Shown: in pieces, positions 24,721 to 32,773 of the stretch
How the letters are laid out: each line of letters opens with the position of its first letter
How positions within the stretch are numbered: the stretch's first letter is position 1
From: an uncultured Chloroflexota bacterium
Lineage (GTDB): Bacteria > Chloroflexota > Anaerolineae > Aggregatilineales > Phototrophicaceae
DNA length: 41,581 nucleotides
Reading direction: 5' to 3'
Assembly (NCBI GenBank): GCA_937974245.1
Contig: CALJKV010000001.1
Coordinates: forward strand, 1-41,581
Translations under genes and position numbers: made by a program
Notes under the pieces: generated by a model
What the model saw: only the letters and a program-made list of their open reading frames with translations
Databases searched by the model: none
What the model was told of the DNA's origin: nothing

Positions 24721-25425
24721 ATGAGCGCATCGAGCTACAATTTCACACGTCACAAGACCAGCATGTATGATATGAAAGAACTTGCGGGTCCCAAAATTGG
24801 CGAAAAGGCAATGGACTTCTCTGCAACAACGATTGATGGGCAGGAAGTCAATCTTTCGGATTACTATGGCAAAATCATTGTGCTGGAAAATGGCAGTATC
24901 ACCTGCCCCCAATATGTTGGAAACATCAGCCCGATGAATGATCTGGCGCGGGAGTTCCCAGGTGTTGAATTCGTCGTCCTCTATACTCGTGAAGCGCATC
25001 CGGGCGAACGAATCGGTGCTCATAAGACGCTTGGTGATAAAATCAAACGGGCAAAAGAGACCCAAAAGCGTTTTAATGAACAACGCACAATTCTGGTTGA
25101 TAGCATAGAGGGTACAGGCCATCTCGCTTATGGGACACTACCCGATATGGTTTATATCATTGCACCGGATGGTACGGTGGCTTTCCGAGGTAAATGGAAC
25201 AACGCCAGCGCTATCCGAAAAATCCTGCAAAAGCTTGTTAACAACGTATCTATAGAAGGGATGCGTTCACCGTTTCGGATTCCACCGCTTGCTGCAAATG
25301 TAAAAGCGGTAATCCCAGCAGGAATTATCGCCGTCGCAGATCTGATGGTTTGCGCTCCAAAAATCATGTGGGTACATCTCAAGGAAGAGATTCAATATGG
25401 GATGTCCAATTCAGGTACCCATTAA
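24721..25425 (+). CDS. Iodothyronine deiodinase-like redoxin
   Basis: ATG 24721 has AAGGA 8 bases upstream; 234 residues. The thioredoxin-fold core has VLENGSITCPQYVGNISPMNDL, with Cys62 at the position occupied by selenocysteine in deiodinases (GSCTUPPF), then FVVLYTREAHPGER, equivalent to the YIEEAHP signature of that family, and LPDMVYIIAPDGTVAFRGKW. Bacterial relatives are mostly uncharacterised thiol oxidoreductases; real dehalogenase activity is not implied by the fold. The C-terminal about 50 residues (IEGMRSPFRIPPLAANVKAVIPAGIIAVADLM) add a hydrophobic helix. It follows the peroxiredoxin by 69 bp. Confidence 0.72.
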   Translation: MSASSYNFTRHKTSMYDMKELAGPKIGEKAMDFSATTIDGQEVNLSDYYGKIIVLENGSITCPQYVGNISPMNDLAREFPGVEFVVLYTREAHPGERIGAHKTLGDKIKRAKETQKRFNEQRTILVDSIEGTGHLAYGTLPDMVYIIAPDGTVAFRGKWNNASAIRKILQKLVNNVSIEGMRSPFRIPPLAANVKAVIPAGIIAVADLMVCAPKIMWVHLKEEIQYGMSNSGTH

Positions 25426-25461
25426 AATCAAGTCGTATTGACAAATAGACGGGCAGGGCAT

Positions 25462-26163
25462 ATGGAAGAAATCTGGAACTTACGTCAGGTTCATTTACTT
25501 CAAGGGCTAACACCCCCTCAGATGGATGAAGTTCTCAGGATTATGCCAGTCACCAGCTTTCGAAAGAATGAGTATATCTTTCTGGCTGGGGATGATGCCG
25601 ATGCCCTCTATGTTGTTCAGGTTGGCACTGTGAAAGTTGCCTATGTTGACCTGAATGGGGAAGAGAAAATCTTGAGCATCTTTCAGACAGGAGATATTTT
25701 CGGGCACCTGTTTCTCGGCAAATACCGCACCCGCATCGGCAACGCTCAGGCACTGAGTGATGTGATCCTGTGTCGTCTGGTCGAGGCAGATTTCACGAAT
25801 CTGGTGCAGCGTTTCCCGCAGATCGCCCTGAACTTCATCCGACATCAGGCTGACGAACATCGTGAGAGTATCGCCCGTATGCACGCCTTAATGAGCATGG
25901 ACGCTAAACATCGTTTATTAGGGACGCTGCTTTCGCTGGCACGGCGCTACTGCTGCTATGAGTCTGACTGGTTCACTCTACCTGAGTCGCTCACTCAGGA
26001 AGATATTGCCAATATGACAGGGTTAAACCGCAGCACAGTCAGCCTTCTGATTAATGAGTTAAGGCGGCAGAACATTCTTGGAGGGACAGGTCGCTCATTA
26101 ACGGTCAATAGAAAAGCAGTCGAGCAAATCCTGGAAGATAAAGGTTCGGAGATTCTGGAGTAG
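25462..26163 (+). CDS. Crp/Fnr-family transcriptional regulator
   Basis: 233 residues from ATG 25462. Residues about 8-125 form a cyclic-nucleotide-binding-like beta-barrel (FLAGDDADALYVVQVGTVKVAYVDLNGEEKILSIFQTGDIFG), then a long dimerisation helix and a winged HTH (LTQEDIANMTGLNRSTVSLLINELRRQNILGGTGRSLTV, about 177-215). It lacks the N-terminal cysteines of Fe-S FNR proteins; a vicinal pair Cys164-Cys165 lies just before the HTH and could be redox-sensitive. It is the best candidate, by position and family, to bind the six CTGTTGG-N4-CCAACAG palindromes. The next gene starts 3 bp downstream. Confidence 0.88.
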   Translation: MEEIWNLRQVHLLQGLTPPQMDEVLRIMPVTSFRKNEYIFLAGDDADALYVVQVGTVKVAYVDLNGEEKILSIFQTGDIFGHLFLGKYRTRIGNAQALSDVILCRLVEADFTNLVQRFPQIALNFIRHQADEHRESIARMHALMSMDAKHRLLGTLLSLARRYCCYESDWFTLPESLTQEDIANMTGLNRSTVSLLINELRRQNILGGTGRSLTVNRKAVEQILEDKGSEILE

Positions 26164-26166
26164 AAC

Positions 26167-26430
26167 ATGAAAAAACTCACCCTGTTTCTTGGTGATTCCG
26201 ATGTGGATACGGCTGTCAAATATATGCTGGAGCAGTGGAGCGCCGCCAATCCCGGTGTAACTCTGACCTCTGAATCGATCCATGCAGACCCGACCCCCGT
26301 CGTGCGCCTCGGCATTACCGAATTACCGGCGCTGGTGCTGGATGAAGAGGTTATCGCACAGGGGGCACCTGAAAAATGGGTGCTGCCGCTTCTGGATCGC
26401 GTATTTACACCGGATGTTGCCAGCGATTAG
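26167..26430 (+). CDS. Small thioredoxin-fold protein lacking CxxC
   Basis: 87 residues. KKLTLFLGDSDVDTAVKYMLEQW, VTLTSESIHADPTPVVRLGITELPALVLDEEVIAQG follows the beta-alpha-beta pattern of thioredoxin/glutaredoxin proteins, with the cis-Pro motif (ELPALV), but no cysteine at the usual active site. It may be a binding module rather than an oxidoreductase. Directly downstream of the Crp/Fnr gene (3 bp), so co-transcribed. Confidence 0.65.
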   Translation: MKKLTLFLGDSDVDTAVKYMLEQWSAANPGVTLTSESIHADPTPVVRLGITELPALVLDEEVIAQGAPEKWVLPLLDRVFTPDVASD

Positions 26431-26475
26431 CGTCGGGTCAGACCGCATCATGAGCTTTGAGAAAGGATCAATTCA

Positions 26476-27843
26476 ATGCAGTATGACGCCATCATCATCG
26501 GGTCGGGGCAGGCCGGTTTTCCGCTGGCCGGCGCACTTACAGGCCGGGGCTGGCATGTTGCGCTGGCCGAAGGCGGTCACATTGGCGGAACGTGTATCAA
26601 CAGCGGCTGCTCCCCTACAAAGACGATTATCGCCAGCGCCCGCGCTGCATATATGGCGCGTCGCGCCGCCGACTTTGGCATCCAGACCGGCCCTGTCCGG
26701 GTTGATTTTGCGAAGGTGATGGCGCGAAAAGAAGCCATTGTCCAGCGGTTTCGCGGGGGCGTCGAAAGCTGGCTGACCGGCATTGAAAACCTCACGATTT
26801 ACCGGCATTTCGCGGCCTTTGAATGTCCCAACCGGGTGCGTGTGGGCGACGAAGTGATTGAATCCGAGCGAATCTACATCAACACCGGGGCACGGGCTTT
26901 TTCGCCACCCATCCCCGGCCTGGAAACGGTGCACCCCCTGGATAACGTCAGTATTCTCGAATTAACGGAAGTTCCGGACCATCTGATTGTGATCGGTGGC
27001 GGCTATATTGGCCTGGAATACGCGCAGGCTTTCCGGCGCTTTGGCAGTCGGGTGACCATAATTGAGCTGAGCCACCAGATCATGGGGCGCGAAGATGCCG
27101 ACATCGCTGAGGCCGCGTTAAACCTGATGGAAGCCGAAGGGATCCGTGTTCTGCTCAACACCCGACCGGCGCAGATACAACCGGAAGGGGCGGGAGTCCG
27201 CGTGCGGGTGACAACCGGTGACCAGAGCGAGGATATTGTCGGATCACATTTACTGATGGCTGTGGGGCGCAGGCCAAACTCAGACCAATTAGGGCTGGAT
27301 CAGGTGGGGGTTACAGTTAATGAACGCGGTTACATCACCGTAGACGATCATTTGCAGACCAACGTGCCGGGTATCTGGGCGCTGGGTGACGTGAATGGGC
27401 GCGGCGCGTTTACCCACACCTCCTGGAATGACCATGAAATCATCCTGGATAATCTGAATGGCGGCACGCGCAGCATATCGAATCGTATCCCGGTCTATGG
27501 GGTGTATATGGATCCGCCGCTGGGGCGGGTTGGCATGAGCGAACAGGATGTGCGGGCATCGGGCCGGAAGGCGCTGATCGGGATCAAGCCGATGAGCCGG
27601 ATCGCACGAGCGCAGGAACGCGACGAAACACACGGGCTGATGAAGGTGCTGGTGGATGCGGAGAGCGGTTTATTCCTCGGCGCGGCGGTCTTTGGTATTG
27701 GTGGCGATGAAATCGTCCACAGCATCATTGACCTGATGTACGCGAAAGCGCCGTATACGGTTATAAAGAACGCGGTTCATATTCACCCCACCGTATCCGA
27801 ACTGCTCCCCACGCTGCTAGGCGAGTTACAGCCGCTGGTATAA
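26476..27843 (+). CDS. Mercuric reductase-like FAD/NAD(P) disulfide oxidoreductase
   Basis: 455 residues with AAGGA ribosome site. FAD-binding IIIGSGQAGFPLAGAL at the start; redox-active disulfide Cys40-x4-Cys45 (GGTCINSGCSPTKT); NAD(P)-binding IVIGGGYIGLEYAQAFRRFG; C-terminal interface HIHPTVSELLPTL with the His-Pro that activates the disulfide in this family. It lacks the N-terminal metal-binding domain and the C-terminal Cys pair of true MerA, so Hg(II) reduction is doubtful; it is one of the many MerA/lipoamide-dehydrogenase-like flavoproteins. GC content is higher than in the preceding genes, and DUF547 follows 15 bp on. Confidence 0.85.
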   Translation: MQYDAIIIGSGQAGFPLAGALTGRGWHVALAEGGHIGGTCINSGCSPTKTIIASARAAYMARRAADFGIQTGPVRVDFAKVMARKEAIVQRFRGGVESWLTGIENLTIYRHFAAFECPNRVRVGDEVIESERIYINTGARAFSPPIPGLETVHPLDNVSILELTEVPDHLIVIGGGYIGLEYAQAFRRFGSRVTIIELSHQIMGREDADIAEAALNLMEAEGIRVLLNTRPAQIQPEGAGVRVRVTTGDQSEDIVGSHLLMAVGRRPNSDQLGLDQVGVTVNERGYITVDDHLQTNVPGIWALGDVNGRGAFTHTSWNDHEIILDNLNGGTRSISNRIPVYGVYMDPPLGRVGMSEQDVRASGRKALIGIKPMSRIARAQERDETHGLMKVLVDAESGLFLGAAVFGIGGDEIVHSIIDLMYAKAPYTVIKNAVHIHPTVSELLPTLLGELQPLV

Positions 27844-27858
27844 AGAGAGACGATCGGC

Positions 27859-28797
27859 ATGAGGGCTGCTGGAGATGGCCGTATGGCATCTGTGCAAATG
27901 ACTTTTCCGCAAAAGCTGCTGGATACCGCCCTGCGTATCCCGCCGCATGTACTCAATGACGCCGCCGCCGTGGAGAGACAAGCCGGCGGTGATGCGCTGG
28001 ATGCCCGGCTCAAAAGGATTATCTCCCGGATTAAAGCCGAGGCTGTCGAGCCGGATGCCGGTCAGGTGGACTATGCCCGGTTCAAACACAGTCCTGTTTA
28101 TCAGGAATATCGTGAGACGGCGGCGCTGTTGCCAGAGTTTGACCTGCAAAGCCTGGTTCATCGTGAACAGAGGTTGGCTTTCTGGCTGAATCTCTATAAC
28201 GCCCTGGTGATTGACGGCATCATCCATTATGGCATTCGGCGCACCGTGAATGAGGTCACGGGCTTCTTCCGGCGTGCCGCTTATGTTATCGGCGGGTATC
28301 GCTTCAGCCTGGACGACATCGAACACGGTATTCTGCGTGCTAACGCCGGCCACCCGTTTATCCCCGGCCCGCAGTTCGGCCCGCATGATCCGCGCCTCCG
28401 CTATGCGCTCAACCAGCCCGACTGTCGGGTGCATTTCGCCCTGGTGTGCGGCGCGGTTTCCTGTCCGCCGATCAATTTCTTTGACGCGGAGAAGATTGAC
28501 GCCCAACTGGATATGGCGGCCAGGAACTTTCTGAGCCAGACGGTTGAGATTGACCGGGAGAGATCGTCCATCAGGCTCTCCCGATTATTGCAATGGTATG
28601 CCGAGGACTTCGGCGCGGGCGCGTGGGTGAAGGTGGGGGTCGGTGACCGAAAGTCGCTGCTGCGGGCTATCGCGCCCTATCTGGTTGAGGAACAACGGGC
28701 TTTCCTGGAAACCGCTCCCGGCAACCTGAAGGTTCGCTTCAACGCATACGATTGGGGATTAAATATGCTCCAGGCAGCAGGGGAGGGGACAAGATGA
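27859..28797 (+). CDS. DUF547-domain protein
   Basis: 312 residues, no signal. DUF547 landmarks: REQRLAFWLNLYNALVID, RRAAYVIGGYRFSLDDIEHGILR, DPRLRYALN...VHFALVCGAVSCPPI, where the CGAxSCP motif is conserved. The family has a papain-like/transglutaminase-like fold in predictions but its activity is unknown. Close spacing to the MerA-like gene indicates a two-gene unit with shared GC-rich composition. Confidence 0.85.
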   Translation: MRAAGDGRMASVQMTFPQKLLDTALRIPPHVLNDAAAVERQAGGDALDARLKRIISRIKAEAVEPDAGQVDYARFKHSPVYQEYRETAALLPEFDLQSLVHREQRLAFWLNLYNALVIDGIIHYGIRRTVNEVTGFFRRAAYVIGGYRFSLDDIEHGILRANAGHPFIPGPQFGPHDPRLRYALNQPDCRVHFALVCGAVSCPPINFFDAEKIDAQLDMAARNFLSQTVEIDRERSSIRLSRLLQWYAEDFGAGAWVKVGVGDRKSLLRAIAPYLVEEQRAFLETAPGNLKVRFNAYDWGLNMLQAAGEGTR

Positions 28798-28846
28798 ATA
28801 GCAATCTATCTGGTTCGTCCATTAGAAGTTCCGCAGCTAACCGAAG

Positions 28847-28893
28847 GTAGGGACGCAATACATCGCGTGGGCAAGGCAGAAGGCTGTCCCTAC
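28847..28893. repeat. REP-like imperfect palindrome (GTAGGGAC ... GTCCCTAC)
   Basis: GTAGGGAC at 28847-28854 and GTCCCTAC at 28886-28893 are perfect inverted ends around a partly complementary interior (GCAATACATCGCG). Short elements with such ends are typical intergenic repeats of large Chloroflexota and cyanobacterial genomes. Only one copy is seen in this window, so repetitiveness is inferred. Confidence 0.5.
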
Positions 28894-28995
28894 AGGAACC
28901 CTGTGTTTAATCTGCTTAAGCCCACTGCCAGAAGCGAAAGCCCTGGTATCGAATAAAAACATCCGTTCAGAGGTTGAGTTTTCCGGGAGAGTACC

Positions 28996-29490
28996 ATGCG
29001 CCGAACGATAGGATTTGGATTAGCGGTTTTCGTACTGGTCGCGGCGGGTGCCTATATCGTGACGCTGCAAATCACCGGGCAGGCGAGTCCGCCGCCTGAA
29101 GTCGTTATCGCTTCGACCATAGCGCCTCTCAATTCAGTCAGTGACATCCCCGTACCCCCACTGCCATTTGACGATAACCCTGATCCAACGGCCTGTGGGG
29201 TGCCAATGATCTGGTCTGGAAACGGCCAGGCATGGCTTTCCGGCTATTATGAGGGTGAGCTGGTGCAGCCCATCGTTTACCTTTATGACAGCCATTTACG
29301 AGACCGTGTTACAGGTATGGCGGCTACTGGCACAGAAGTCAAAATCATGTTGTACCAGCAGAATCCGACACTCAACTACTACATGGTGCAGATTCCGAAC
29401 GGTGAAGGGGGCAAGGTTGAAGGTTGGGTCCCTGCGCCATTTGTCTCGCTTGAACCAGTGGAAGTTGAAACCACACAATCCGGCGCATAA
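28996..29490 (+). CDS. Exported SH3-like small protein
   Basis: 164 residues. N-terminal hydrophobic helix (about 6-25), Pro-rich spacer, then a beta-rich domain beginning CGVPMIWSGNGQAWLSGYYEGELVQPIVYLYDSH and ending KVEGWVPAPFVSLEP; the EGWV(P)..FVSL pattern is that of bacterial SH3-like domains used for cell-wall or partner binding. Function unknown. It stands alone between the REP-like element and a convergent gene. Confidence 0.7.
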   Translation: MRRTIGFGLAVFVLVAAGAYIVTLQITGQASPPPEVVIASTIAPLNSVSDIPVPPLPFDDNPDPTACGVPMIWSGNGQAWLSGYYEGELVQPIVYLYDSHLRDRVTGMAATGTEVKIMLYQQNPTLNYYMVQIPNGEGGKVEGWVPAPFVSLEPVEVETTQSGA

Positions 29491-29644
29491 AACACACGGT
29501 CAGCGCCCCGCGATTCCGAAGCTTAACCAGACACAGTGCCCAGGGCGCAGTCCTGTGTGAATCCGCTGCACCGTGACCTGTGCACGTCAAACGGGCGAAC
29601 CTGGCGCAGATGATCGCCTGGTATCTTCAGATCCCGTAACATGC

Positions 29645-30277
29645 TTAATCCTGAAGCGGATAGATACGAAGTTTGAGGCAGCCGATGGTAGGATAGTTTT
29701 CCTCATGCTCGTATGCCTCAACAGCCATCGGAATTGGGATATGCTGAAAGGCCGGTTCGGTCATGAGGATGTATTCCTGCGAGGTGACCGAATTTTTTAG
29801 CATCCGGTGCGCGATGATGACATCCATACCGCCCAGTTCCAGAAAGTCCCCAATGTGATAAAACAGGGCGCTGCCGGTATGCACCACCACTTTCAGCCGC
29901 AGATGGCTGATATTGGTACAGGCGTCGCAGGTACAGTGGGTGTGTGTTTCCAGGGCTTTCAACGTGCGTGAAAACACCTCAAAAAATGCGATGAGCTTTT
30001 GCCCTATTTGCCGGCTGGTTTTATCACGGCTTGAGTTGTCATAAGCGGCATACAGGAAAACTGCGTCGCCCTCCAGTTTGGCTACCTTGAGCGGAATCCT
30101 GACCTCCTCAATGATGGACTGAATGAGTTCATTAATGATGGTCTGTCCGTGCAGAAGCGCGGTCTGGGTGGACATCATGAATTCCGTATAGCCGCTGATG
30201 TCCGCAATAATCAGAATGACTGATTTTTCTACAGGTATATTGCGCGAACGCGGTGCCAGCAAATCGCGTAACCACAT
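29645..30277 (-). CDS. DUF2652 / adenylate-cyclase-like domain protein
   Basis: I start at ATG 30277 (GGGGA 8 bases upstream); 210 residues. VILIIADISGYTEFMMSTQTALLHGQTIINELIQSI followed by VAKLEGDAVFLYA matches the class III cyclase-like fold (first metal Asp in ADISGYT; K-EGDA). DUF2652 proteins share the fold but usually lack some catalytic residues and are of unknown function. The middle segment THCTCDACTNISHLRLKVVVHTG includes CxCxxC, a pattern seen in this group, possibly a metal site. Cytoplasmic. Convergent with the SH3-like gene. Confidence 0.8.
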   Translation of the reverse strand: MWLRDLLAPRSRNIPVEKSVILIIADISGYTEFMMSTQTALLHGQTIINELIQSIIEEVRIPLKVAKLEGDAVFLYAAYDNSSRDKTSRQIGQKLIAFFEVFSRTLKALETHTHCTCDACTNISHLRLKVVVHTGSALFYHIGDFLELGGMDVIIAHRMLKNSVTSQEYILMTEPAFQHIPIPMAVEAYEHEENYPTIGCLKLRIYPLQD

Positions 30278-30415
30278 GAATGAAGTCCCCACTAAAGACT
30301 TGAAGTCGATTCCTGAAGCTGCTCATGCCTGCAGCAAGGCATATCTATGATAAGCCATATCGGCCTGTTCGGGTAGAGATATACAGTCCAGTATCTCGCA
30401 TAACGTGCAGAATAT

Positions 30416-30433
30416 GTGTTGCCTTTCCAACAG
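30416..30433. promoter_or_regulatory. Palindromic operator, site 4
   Basis: GTGTTGCCTTTCCAACAG, one mismatch in the left arm. TAACAT begins exactly 20 bases downstream (30454), so the centre is at -41.5 for the DUF427 gene starting at 30493. Confidence 0.7.
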
Positions 30434-30492
30434 ACTGGGGCAGTAAATACAGGTAACATGAATGAAGTGATCCAATCTGAGGAGTGTACGAT

Positions 30493-30777
30493 ATGGCGAA
30501 GGCAATCTGGAATGGTGCAGTTCTGGCGGAAAGTGACGAAACCATCATCATTGAAGGCAATCATTATTTCCCGGTGGCAGCGGTCAACTCCGCTTATCTG
30601 CGACCAACAGATCATCATAGTACCTGCTTCTGGAAAGGCGTGGCAAGCTACTATGATATTGAAGTGGACGGTGAGATCAACCGAAATGCAGCCTGGTACT
30701 ATCCCAATCCCAGTGACGCCGCCCGGCACATCCGAGACTATGTGGCGTTCTGGAAGGGTGTACAGGTGACTGCCTGA
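30493..30777 (+). CDS. DUF427 family protein, intact copy
   Basis: 94 residues, GAGGAG 8 bases upstream. The sequence AIWNGAVLAESDETIIIEGNHYFP ... STCFWKGVASYYDIEVDG ... AAWYYPNPSDAARHIRDYVAFWKGVQV is a full-length DUF427 domain (small beta-barrel protein, unknown role). The stop overlaps the next start (TGATG). It is the first gene of cassette copy A: DUF427, zinc ribbon, NnrE; an inverted homologous cassette (copy B) lies at 31454-32691. Confidence 0.88.
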   Translation: MAKAIWNGAVLAESDETIIIEGNHYFPVAAVNSAYLRPTDHHSTCFWKGVASYYDIEVDGEINRNAAWYYPNPSDAARHIRDYVAFWKGVQVTA

Positions 30778-31025
30778 TGGCTGTGATTCTCGAATCCGTT
30801 ATCACCTGCCCCAACTGCGGATATCAGAAGACCGAAACGATGCCGGAGGATATGTGTCAGTTCATGTATCAATGTGAAAATTGCCGTGTGGTTTTCCGCC
30901 CTGATCCCGGGGACTGCTGCGTTTACTGTTCGTATGGCAGCGTCCAATGCCCTTCGAAACAACTTGAAGCACAAAATCAGGCTGCGAGCGATGAGGATTC
31001 CCACGATAATTCCGCGCTGCCCTGA
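30777..31025 (+). CDS. GDCC-motif zinc-ribbon protein, copy A
   Basis: 82 residues with eight cysteines: TCPNCGYQKTETMPEDMC, YQCENCRVVFRPDPGDCCVYCSYGSVQCP. Paired CxxC motifs suggest one or two zinc sites; the GDCCV(Y/F)CSYG-VxCPP signature defines a small family often annotated hypothetical and, from memory, frequently near heavy-metal or redox genes. About two-thirds identical by eye to copy B at 32188. Translationally coupled to DUF427. Confidence 0.85.
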   Translation: MAVILESVITCPNCGYQKTETMPEDMCQFMYQCENCRVVFRPDPGDCCVYCSYGSVQCPSKQLEAQNQAASDEDSHDNSALP

Positions 31026-31394
31026 ACCTGTCCCCTATCTCACCACCCACCAGATGCGTGAAGTAGATCGCCTGATGATTGAGGAGTATCAAATCCAACT
31101 CATTCAGATGATGGAGAATGCCGGGCGTCATCTGGCTGCTCTGGCACGGGAACGGTTTCTGGGTGGCAATCCTCAACACAAACGAGCTGTCGTCTGGCCG
31201 GTACAGGTGGAAATGGGGGCGGTGCCCTGGTCTGCGCTCGCTGGCTGCACAACGCGGGCGCAGATGTCCAGGTTTATCTCACTGCATCTCCGGATAAATT
31301 CTCGTCTGTACCCGCGCACCAACTGGATATCTTATACCAGATGGGAGTCAACATGATGCCATCCGATGGAAATTCCATGAGCCGCATCTGGTAA
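30991..31394 (+). pseudogene. Broken NAD(P)H-hydrate epimerase (NnrE), copy A
   Basis: Starts inside the end of the zinc-ribbon gene. The first about 67 residues match copy B (YLTTHQMREVDRLMIEEYQIQLIQMMENAGRHL), then a one-base loss near 31189-31195 shifts the frame. In the shifted frame the homology resumes (LAGTGGNGGGALVCARWLHNAG...VPAHQLDILYQMGV) until about 31385, after which the C-terminal half is missing. So it is both frameshifted and truncated and cannot make a working epimerase; copy B supplies the intact gene. Confidence 0.82.
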
Positions 31395-31453
31395 TGAGAG
31401 AAGACAAGCCATTTTGGGGGCAGTATTCGATCACAGGCGGACAGCGTATACCT

Positions 31454-32191
31454 TCACCAAATTCGGATAATATCACTGGTTCCAAAGAGGTTGCTTACAT
31501 ACAGACCAAGTGAAGGCTGTGCGTATAAACCAGGTGGAACACTGATATTCGCCAGATATAACTCCCCGACGACCGAGCGGGCACTTTCATGCCGTAACCC
31601 TTCTTTAGGTAAGGCAAGAGTCATAGTTGCTGCTGCTCGAATCGTTGGATCTGAGGCTATGCCGGTCGCTGTATCCAGTCCGGAGGGTGTATCGAGCGAC
31701 AGAATGGGGCAGTCAATGGCGTTAGTAGCACGAATGAGATTGGCGATTGGCTCACGTGGAGCACCTTTCAGACTATACCCAATTAATCCGTCGATAACCA
31801 ATTCCGGTGGCTCGTCATCTGTAATGCCATCAGCTTGCATAACAGAAACACCCATCTGAAGCAGGATGTCCAATTGATGTGCCGGTACCGGCGTAAATGC
31901 TTCTGGCGCAGCTGCCAGAAGCACCTCGACTTGAGCACCTGCATTGCGGAGCCAGCGGGCACACACCAATGCGCCACCGCCGTTGCCGCCTGTTCCCGCC
32001 AGAACAGCAACTTGTTTGTGTTGGGGATTGCCATCCAGAAAGCGTTCGCGTGCCAGATCCGCCAGATGCCTTCCAGCATTTTCCATCATCTGAATCAGTT
32101 CGATATGGTAGATCTCAATCATCAGACGATCCACTTCGCGCATTTGATCGGTGCTGAGATAGGGCACGGATTCACGAAAAAAGGGGATCAT
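31454..32191 (-). CDS. nnrE: NAD(P)H-hydrate epimerase (NnrE), copy B
   Basis: 245 residues, YjeF_N family. VAVLAGTGGNGGGALVCARWLRNAG is the nucleotide-binding glycine loop; LVIDGLIGYSLKGAPREPIANLI and LSLDTPSGLDTATG carry the catalytic Asp region. It epimerises damaged (R)-NAD(P)HX so that the dehydratase (YjeF_C, not fused here) can repair it. Start overlaps the zinc-ribbon stop (ATGA). A repair enzyme for NAD(P)H in a redox-stress island fits the context. Tail-to-tail with the broken copy A. Confidence 0.9.
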   Translation of the reverse strand: MIPFFRESVPYLSTDQMREVDRLMIEIYHIELIQMMENAGRHLADLARERFLDGNPQHKQVAVLAGTGGNGGGALVCARWLRNAGAQVEVLLAAAPEAFTPVPAHQLDILLQMGVSVMQADGITDDEPPELVIDGLIGYSLKGAPREPIANLIRATNAIDCPILSLDTPSGLDTATGIASDPTIRAAATMTLALPKEGLRHESARSVVGELYLANISVPPGLYAQPSLGLYVSNLFGTSDIIRIW

Positions 32192-32406
32192 ATCTCCTCT
32201 TCCTGATTATTGGCTTCTAACTGTTTGGGTGGACATTGAACGTCCCCGTAAGAGCAGAAGACACAACAATCACCTGACTTTGGACGGAATACCTGTTGGC
32301 AGTTTTCACATTGATACATAAACTGACAACTATCCTGTGGCATGATCTCGGTCTTCTGATGATGACAGTAGGGACAGGTGATTGCAGATTCGCGAACAAT
32401 AGCCAT
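32188..32406 (-). CDS. GDCC-motif zinc-ribbon protein, copy B
   Basis: 72 residues from ATG 32406; eight cysteines arranged as in copy A (TCPYCHHQKTEIMPQDSC, YQCENCQQVF, SGDCCVFCSYGDVQCPP). Coupled by overlap to nnrE downstream; the broken DUF427 gene ends 4 bp upstream. Cassette copy B is thus the same order as copy A on the opposite strand. Confidence 0.85.
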   Translation of the reverse strand: MAIVRESAITCPYCHHQKTEIMPQDSCQFMYQCENCQQVFRPKSGDCCVFCSYGDVQCPPKQLEANNQEEEI

Positions 32407-32409
32407 CAC

Positions 32410-32691
32410 TCACTCCGTAACTTTTACACCTTTCCAGAACGCCACATAATCCTTAATCTGACTGGTAGTGTCACTCGGATTGGGATAATACCAGGCCCCA
32501 TCAGAGTAAGTCTGTCCATTGACTTAAGATCGTAGTAGCTCGCTACCCCTTTCCAGACACATGTGGTGTGGCGGTCATTCGGCGCAAATACCCTGATTAA
32601 TCGACTCCGGTGGGAAATAGTTATTCCCCTCAACAATAAGGGTCCCATCACTCTCTGCGATAACGACATCGTTCCAGATTGCTCTGACCAT
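32410..32691 (-). pseudogene. DUF427 family protein, copy B, double frameshift
   Basis: From ATG 32691 the first frame reads MVRAIWNDVVIAESDGTLIVEG and stops early. Homology to copy A continues in a second frame (PNDRHTTCVWKGVASYYDLK, shift near 32583-32595) and a third frame (NGQTYSDGAWYYPNPSD...DYVAFWKGVKV, shift near 32517-32527) to the stop at 32410. Two single-base changes in about 280 bp, with amino-acid similarity otherwise intact, suggest either recent inactivation or sequencing error. Confidence 0.82.
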
Positions 32692-32750
32692 GATCGAACT
32701 CCTTGAGTTTATAAACCTGAGATCACTTTACACATAAATGCCATGCTTGG

Positions 32751-32768
32751 CTGTTGGAAATCCGACAG
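32751..32768. promoter_or_regulatory. Palindromic operator, site 5
   Basis: CTGTTGGAAATCCGACAG (minus strand CTGTCGGATTTCCAACAG), one mismatch. On the minus strand TAAAGT begins exactly 20 bases on (32730-32725), centring the palindrome at -41.5 for the copy B cassette, start 32691. Confidence 0.72.
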
Positions 32769-32773
32769 AACCG

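Noticed and set aside
26476..27843. Calling this gene merA
   Set aside because: The C-terminal Cys pair and the N-terminal metal-binding domain of MerA are absent and no other mer genes are nearby.
30874..31356. 160-residue reading frame as an intact protein
   Set aside because: Its start is inside the zinc-ribbon gene in another frame, and comparison with copy B shows it is a frameshifted nnrE.
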